Source: Enterococcus larvae (GTDB lineage Bacteria > Bacillota > Bacilli > Lactobacillales > Enterococcaceae). From it: 64,000 bases of DNA. The DNA lies in NCBI RefSeq assembly GCF_017830045.1, contig NZ_JAEDXU010000005.1, positions 62,001 to 126,000 of the forward strand. The letters run 5' to 3'. Below are positions 59,756 to 64,000 of this stretch, one piece after another. Positions within the stretch are counted from its first letter, which is position 1. Every line of letters starts with the position of its first letter. The notes beneath the pieces are model-generated. The model saw nothing but the letters and a program-made list of their open reading frames with translations. It did no database searches and had not been told where the DNA came from. A program made the translations under genes and the position numbers.

Positions 59756-60445
59756 TTGGTCATAATCATTATAGGCATCTTAGTCATCGCCATGCTGGCC
59801 TTTTTCAGCTACGAACTGGTTAAAAGAATTAACCTTGATCGGCTGCCGGCAGACAACACAAAGATGCAGAGAAAAATCAATGTATACAGGCAGCAGGAAA
59901 ATAGCCGCCTGATCGTTTCCATCATCGTTGCACTAATTCTCATTTCATTGTTTTTATTAGGGATTCTTTATCAACAGTACACATTGGATCAAGATAATGA
60001 ATCATTGAAAGCGGAAGTGGAAACGCTTGGAGGCAGCAAGAGTGCTACAGTTGAAGAATACACGGAAAACAGCTTGAAATTAGCTGATTTTTCGTGGGGA
60101 AAAATCGTGGAAAGTCAAGATGCTGCAGCTTTAAAGAATTATGAGCTGCAGCTTTCCAGAGAATGGCAGCCTTTTTTTGGTGAAGTAAGTGTGACGATCG
60201 TCAGAAGTCAGAACACGAATTCACTGACGATTTCTGTATTTTCTTCTTCTCTGGCTTATTCCGGGTTTACTACAGCGGAAAAAAATGTAGAGAAATTTGT
60301 GACAGAGTTGAGCAGTGTGCCGGAAGTCGCTGTGCTGGATTTCAATTTTACATATCGTGATAAGACAAACACGTTGACGAAAGAGTCAATGGTTTACTCG
60401 AAGGACGCTCAAGATGAAGGGCTAAAAAAAGTAGAACTTAAGTAA
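59756..60445 (+). CDS. Hypothetical membrane protein, two TM segments
   Basis: 229 aa. A first TM at the N-terminus (VIIIIGILVIAMLAFFSYEL), basic loop (RINLDRLPADNTKMQRKINVYRQQE), a second TM (LIVSIIVALILISLFLLGILY), then a short coiled part and an extracytoplasmic domain of about 140 residues (LKLADFSWGKIVESQDAAALKNY..., SVTIVRSQNTNSLTISVFSS). No family recognised. TTG at 59756 follows AAAGGGG; the GTG at 59723 is before that site. First of four envelope-type genes. Confidence 0.65.
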   Translation: MVIIIIGILVIAMLAFFSYELVKRINLDRLPADNTKMQRKINVYRQQENSRLIVSIIVALILISLFLLGILYQQYTLDQDNESLKAEVETLGGSKSATVEEYTENSLKLADFSWGKIVESQDAAALKNYELQLSREWQPFFGEVSVTIVRSQNTNSLTISVFSSSLAYSGFTTAEKNVEKFVTELSSVPEVAVLDFNFTYRDKTNTLTKESMVYSKDAQDEGLKKVELK

Positions 60446-60497
60446 GTGATCGAAATAATAAATTTTTTAGAGAATTTTAAGATGGGGTGTAGAACAA

Positions 60498-61844
60498 ATG
60501 GCAAAGAGACGGTTAATTAAAAAGATTAACGAAGTTTCTGATGAAGAATTGGCACAGGATGTGTTGAATTCGGAAAGCAGTACAGAGACTGTTGGAAGTT
60601 CTGCTGTTTTGAATGAACAGCTTGAAAAACAGGAGCAGGAGATTAGACATCTAAGAGAACTGCTTGAAGAGTACCGTCTGCAGGAAGAAGATTATGAGAA
60701 AGAAAGAGATGAAAATTTCAAACTATCTCAGCAAAATAAGCAGCTGGCACTTAAGGTTGAAAGCCATCAGGATGAGATGGAAGCCTTGGCAGACAAGAAC
60801 GATGAGCTGGAAACACTATTGAATCAGCGTGAAGCTGAAATCGATGAACTGAAGAGCGAACAAAGCGTATCTTCTTCAGCGGAAGCTGAAACCCTGAAAC
60901 AGCAAATTCAAGAGTTGCAGGAAGAAAATTCTGAAGCACAAAGACAAATCAGTAATCTGGAAGCTGAGCTTTTAGTGAAAAACCAAGAGCTGACAACGAA
61001 GATTTCAGAAAAAGAGCAGGAAATTTCACAACTGCAAACGCAACTATCATCTCGTGGGGCAGTGACGGAAAAACAAGAAGCATTGGAGACGGTGAAAATG
61101 GAATTAGAAGAATTAAATAGAAAACTTCAAACTCGTGAAGAAGAAAATCAGGCTCTTACCCAAAAAATTGCCGATCTTCAACAGAAACTGACTCAATTGG
61201 AAGATGAAAATAAACAACTGGGCAACAGAGCTGCATCTCTGACAACAGACACATCTGTTGCTGGTGCAAGCGAACATGTACAAGAATTGAAGAAAGAATT
61301 GGAATCTGTTATTAGAGAAAAGAGTGAAGTTGAAAGCACTCTTGGACGAATTCAAGCAGTAAACGATAAGCTTTCTGTTCAGAAGGATGTTTTTGAAGCT
61401 GAGCTTGCAACATTAAGAGACAGCTATAAACTGAAAGAAGCTGAGCTGGAATCAGTTAAATCTGATCTGGGCGCACTGCAAAGCGGATCTGCAACTGGTG
61501 AAGTGAAGGGCGAACAGCTGGCTGAACTTTTACAAGCGAAACAGCAAATCAACGATTTACTGTTGAAGAACCAATCATTACAGGAAGATGCACTTAAATC
61601 TCAACAAGAGATCGGTGAAGTAATGGTTTCTGCTAAGAAGGAAGCAAATAGAATCATCAGCGAAGCACAGGTAGAAGCGAAGCATATGATCAACTCGGCT
61701 GAGTTGGAAATGCTGAATATCGGTAATCGTGCGAAAAACATTTCAAATGAAGTGGAAGAATCTAAGAATGAAGTTATGACTATCTATCGTGAATTGGAAG
61801 AAAGATTGAACAAGCTTTCTCGATTAGATAAAAATGGAAACTAA
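60498..61844 (+). CDS. Long coiled-coil protein with DivIVA-like C-terminus
   Basis: 448 aa. Residues 30-330 are nearly continuous heptad coiled coil (KQEQEIRHLRELLEEYRLQEEDYEKERDEN..., LKQQIQELQEENSEAQRQISNLE). The C-terminal 75 residues (EIGEVMVSAKKEANRIISEAQVEAKHMINSAELEML...) match the helical tails of DivIVA/GpsB-type proteins. Likely a cytoplasmic scaffold for cell envelope or division; no membrane segment. TGGGGTGTAG before the ATG. Confidence 0.7.
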   Translation: MAKRRLIKKINEVSDEELAQDVLNSESSTETVGSSAVLNEQLEKQEQEIRHLRELLEEYRLQEEDYEKERDENFKLSQQNKQLALKVESHQDEMEALADKNDELETLLNQREAEIDELKSEQSVSSSAEAETLKQQIQELQEENSEAQRQISNLEAELLVKNQELTTKISEKEQEISQLQTQLSSRGAVTEKQEALETVKMELEELNRKLQTREEENQALTQKIADLQQKLTQLEDENKQLGNRAASLTTDTSVAGASEHVQELKKELESVIREKSEVESTLGRIQAVNDKLSVQKDVFEAELATLRDSYKLKEAELESVKSDLGALQSGSATGEVKGEQLAELLQAKQQINDLLLKNQSLQEDALKSQQEIGEVMVSAKKEANRIISEAQVEAKHMINSAELEMLNIGNRAKNISNEVEESKNEVMTIYRELEERLNKLSRLDKNGN

Positions 61845-61867
61845 GAGCCAGTGAGGAGTGATTCGAT

Positions 61868-62284
61868 ATGAAAAAGAATAAACTGAAGATAACTGCTGCA
61901 TTGTTCTTTTTTAGTGGAATCCTTGGACTGTCTACTTACTTGATGAATACGACGGCAATTGAAGGGTCGACACCTGAAACAAGTGCTGTATCCAGTGAAG
62001 AAAATAAGGATGCAGTAGTTACTACAAGCAGTACAAGTGTTGAGTCAACTACAGACGCTGCTGCGGAGAGCACTCCGCCAGTAGAGGAGCAGCCGGCTGC
62101 ATCAGAAGAACAGCAGCCTGTTTCGGAAGAGGAACGGCCAACAGAAATCTATACTGTTCAGCAGGGTCAGAACCTTTGGGAAATTGCTCAGACAACAGAG
62201 ATGTCTCTACAGGATTTGATGAATATCAATCAGTTAAGCAATAGCGCCGTCTTTACTGGGCAGGAATTGCTTGTAGAAAAATAG
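61868..62284 (+). CDS. LysM-domain membrane-anchored protein
   Basis: 138 aa. N-terminal TM/signal anchor (ITAALFFFSGILGLSTYLM), a Ser/Thr/Glu/Pro-rich spacer (30-93), and one C-terminal LysM (YTVQQGQNLWEIAQTTEMSLQDLMNINQL...FTGQELLV). Binds peptidoglycan outside the membrane. GAGGAGTG before the ATG; 23 bases from the coiled-coil gene, so probably the same transcript. A strong terminator follows. Confidence 0.85.
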   Translation: MKKNKLKITAALFFFSGILGLSTYLMNTTAIEGSTPETSAVSSEENKDAVVTTSSTSVESTTDAAAESTPPVEEQPAASEEQQPVSEEERPTEIYTVQQGQNLWEIAQTTEMSLQDLMNINQLSNSAVFTGQELLVEK

Positions 62285-62305
62285 ACACGAGTTACACAAA
62301 AGTAT

Positions 62306-62356
62306 AAAAGAGTTTTCAGTTTGGTCAACAAAAGCTGAAAACTCTTTTAGTTTTTA
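62306..62356 (+). terminator. Terminator after the LysM gene
   Basis: Perfect 14-base arms (AAAAGAGTTTTCAG at 62306, its complement at 62335-62348), then AGTTTTT. Confidence 0.85.
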
Positions 62357-62427
62357 GCTGTTTATATGGTAAATTAGACAGCATTTTGTTATCCTTAAAA
62401 AGATAAGAGTGTAAATTGAGGTGCAAC

Positions 62428-63297
62428 ATGGATGAGTTTGTAGAAAACCTGAAAAGAATGAAACGTGAAGGGGATTCCCAAGCAGGAAAACGCCCAATGA
62501 CGAATAAAAGAAAAAAAATAGATCTCGCTGGTCAAACTAAAAAGACTGAAGAGAAGAGAAAACTAAAAAGAAAACCTGAGAGTGAGCTTAAACAGCGTCC
62601 AGAGGCTCAGGAAGCACCTGAAAGACCTCGGGTGATCGAGAATAAGGTTAAGAAGAAAAAGCCTGTAGAAAGAAAAACAGGGCCTAAAAAGAAAAGACGA
62701 AAATTGAGCCCCGAGGAAATCGAGCGTCGCAGAAAGAAGAGACAAAAGGAACAGATACTGGAAATCATAAAATTTGTTCTGCCGGTTGTTATCATGGCTG
62801 CGATAGTCTTTGTTTTCATTTTCAAAACATCTCCCCACATGGTCGATGGAGATTCAATGAATCCGACTTTGATCAATGGCGACAAAGTGATCGTAACACG
62901 TACTAAGCAGCCTGAACGCTATGACATCATTACGTTCGATCCTCCTGTTGACAGCGACTTTCAATATGTGAAGCGTGTAATCGGGATGCCAGGGGATGCG
63001 GTGTGGGTCAACGGTACAGATCTTTTCATCAATGAGGGCGGAAATATGCCTGAGAATATTGAAGAAACTGCAGCTAATAATCTGCCTGACGGTACAATCA
63101 AGGTGACGCTCTCCTCCAAAGCGCTAGAGCAGATGGAGCAGATTGATAAGATTCCTGAAAACTGCTACTTTGTTTTAGGGGACAATCGGACGAATTCAAC
63201 AGACAGCCGTGACTTTGGACTTGTCGGGAGCAGTTCGATCGAAGGGATCGTTTCTTTCCGTTACGGCCCATTAAGTTCTATTGGTTGGATCAGCTAA
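62428..63297 (+). CDS. lepB: Signal peptidase I
   Basis: 289 aa. A very long Lys/Arg-rich cytoplasmic tail (1-110), one TM (about 113-132), then Ser143 in VDGDSMNPTL and Lys182 in YVKRVIGMPGD, the intact Ser-Lys dyad, followed by GDNRTNSTDSRDFG. Removes signal peptides from exported proteins. The start is ATG 62428 after GAGGTG; a TTG at 62416 is before it. The paralogue at 2-775 shares the basic tail but lacks the Lys. Confidence 0.92.
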   Translation: MDEFVENLKRMKREGDSQAGKRPMTNKRKKIDLAGQTKKTEEKRKLKRKPESELKQRPEAQEAPERPRVIENKVKKKKPVERKTGPKKKRRKLSPEEIERRRKKRQKEQILEIIKFVLPVVIMAAIVFVFIFKTSPHMVDGDSMNPTLINGDKVIVTRTKQPERYDIITFDPPVDSDFQYVKRVIGMPGDAVWVNGTDLFINEGGNMPENIEETAANNLPDGTIKVTLSSKALEQMEQIDKIPENCYFVLGDNRTNSTDSRDFGLVGSSSIEGIVSFRYGPLSSIGWIS

Positions 63298-63380
63298 AAA
63301 TAATTTTTTGAAACAGAAATAATTTATAGTTGTGTTAACTCCTTCGATAGAATTTTAATAAAAATTGTAAAAAACAAAAA

Positions 63381-63429
63381 ACATTGTATAAAGGACAGTG
63401 ACTTAAGGCCTTTATACAATGTTTTTTTA
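63381..63429 (+). terminator. Terminator after lepB
   Basis: Perfect 14-base arms (63381-63394, 63409-63422) and a run of seven T residues. Confidence 0.85.
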
Positions 63430-63578
63430 TTTTTTTGTGATTTCTTTCAATTAGTAAAAATAAGATAAAGACGCTATTTCTGGCAACAATTCTCAGTAAA
63501 TTACGATTTCACTTAGAAAATAGAGAACTTTAAGAAGTTTTCTTTGCTATAATGAATTTGTCAAGATAGATGCCTAAA

Positions 63579-63998
63579 TTATTTATTGAGCAGCTGTAAA
63601 ATCAATTGCTCAACTTCATTCATATCATAATTATTACCAATATCAGAAAATACATAAGTGATTTTCTGCTTTTCAGAGATATGCTCACTATAAATGTTGG
63701 ACAGTAATATATCATAGTAGCTATCCTCTTGGTACAGCTCTGCTTTGATTGGGTATTTATGCCCCAACACGTTATCCAGATGTTGAATAACCAGTTCACC
63801 GATAAAAGGATTCAGGGAATGATAGACACCAATCACGATTTTTTCCTCATTCAATTCGGCGATATGATTCAGGATGATCGTGTAGTTGATTTCTGTGAAT
63901 CTGTTTTCAAAACGATCCTTGTCTTCACTGGAATCGAATTTTTCGGAAGCGAGTTCCATGATTTCGTGCACTTCATTTCCGGAAAACGGATGACGCTG
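63579..63998 (-). CDS. Regulator-like C-terminal region (Mga/EIIB-like), cut by window edge
   Basis: The minus-strand frame is open to the window edge (140 codons visible); a GTG at 63971 has no ribosome site, so the true start is outside. The visible part has IVIGVYHSLNPFIGELVIQHLDNV and YDILLSNIY, a pattern like the EIIB-type C-terminal domain of Mga-family or other PTS-linked regulators. Identification is tentative. Confidence 0.45.
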   Translation of the reverse strand, partial: QRHPFSGNEVHEIMELASEKFDSSEDKDRFENRFTEINYTIILNHIAELNEEKIVIGVYHSLNPFIGELVIQHLDNVLGHKYPIKAELYQEDSYYDILLSNIYSEHISEKQKITYVFSDIGNNYDMNEVEQLILQLLNK

Positions 63999-64000
63999 TG

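Overview
The window reads as a chromosomal segment of a low-GC Gram-positive coccus, most probably an Enterococcus other than E. faecalis. The reasons are strong AGGAGG-type ribosome sites, frequent TTG/GTG starts, the cell-wall block ddl-murF-cshA-acpS-alr-mazF, and a D-glucosaminate-type operon carrying the SFCGS/DUF4312/DUF4311/DUF4310 genes known from enterococci. No rRNA, tRNA, CRISPR array or intact transposase was seen. The species call is inference from gene content.

Layout. 1-10.7 kb is core-like: a signal-peptidase-like gene whose catalytic lysine is replaced by arginine, an M20 peptidase/YitT/permease trio, a small alarmone synthetase beside a SepM-like protease, cardiolipin synthase, L-lactate dehydrogenase and small hypotheticals. 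10.7-32.2 kb is accessory DNA. It has IS-like palindromes, a recombinase scrap, two leaderless cell-wall lysins sharing a 708-bp duplicated C-terminal module, a secreted V8-like protease, a small secreted peptide, gene fragments (AbiU2-like, cytosine methyltransferase tail, others), and a type VII/LXG polymorphic toxin island at about 22.8-29.2 kb. The island has a TIGR04197-type partner, a DUF3958 partner, a full LXG toxin, an immunity array with three tandem paralogues, and a second LXG toxin cassette. The second cassette is preceded by a copied 3' end of the DUF3958 gene.

32.3-37.6 kb returns to housekeeping genes (RsuA, YjjG-like HAD, GNAT, uridine kinase, orphan MazF, Gfo/Idh/MocA). 37.6-38.1 kb is a gene-free stretch with a candidate structured RNA (promoter, hairpins, terminator) and two further strong hairpins. 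38.1-50.4 kb is a large catabolic operon: PRD regulator, small PRD protein, SFCGS protein, DUF4312, two DUF43xx membrane proteins, PTS IIC, small membrane protein, MupG-like protein, amidohydrolase/deacetylase, DgaE, DgaF and KdgK. Together these suggest uptake of an amino-sugar-derived compound, cleavage and deacetylation, then conversion through 2-keto-3-deoxy-6-phosphogluconate to pyruvate and glyceraldehyde-3-phosphate. The transported substrate and the role of the SFCGS/DUF43xx proteins are not established. A 112-bp repeat (three exact-period copies, one partial, one diverged) fills the leader of the DUF4312 gene, and each copy holds a ribosome site able to pair with a downstream CCTCC.

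50.6-64 kb has a GyrB-like protein without recognisable ATPase motifs, a YaiI/YqxD protein, an array of 123-bp palindromic repeats, the ddl-murF-cshA-acpS-alr-mazF block, and an envelope group (two-TM protein, long coiled-coil protein, LysM protein, an intact-looking signal peptidase I). It ends in a regulator-like gene cut by the window edge. The most promising leads are the 112-bp leader repeats with the SFCGS/DUF43xx system, the RNA candidate at 37.65-37.85 kb, and the LXG island.
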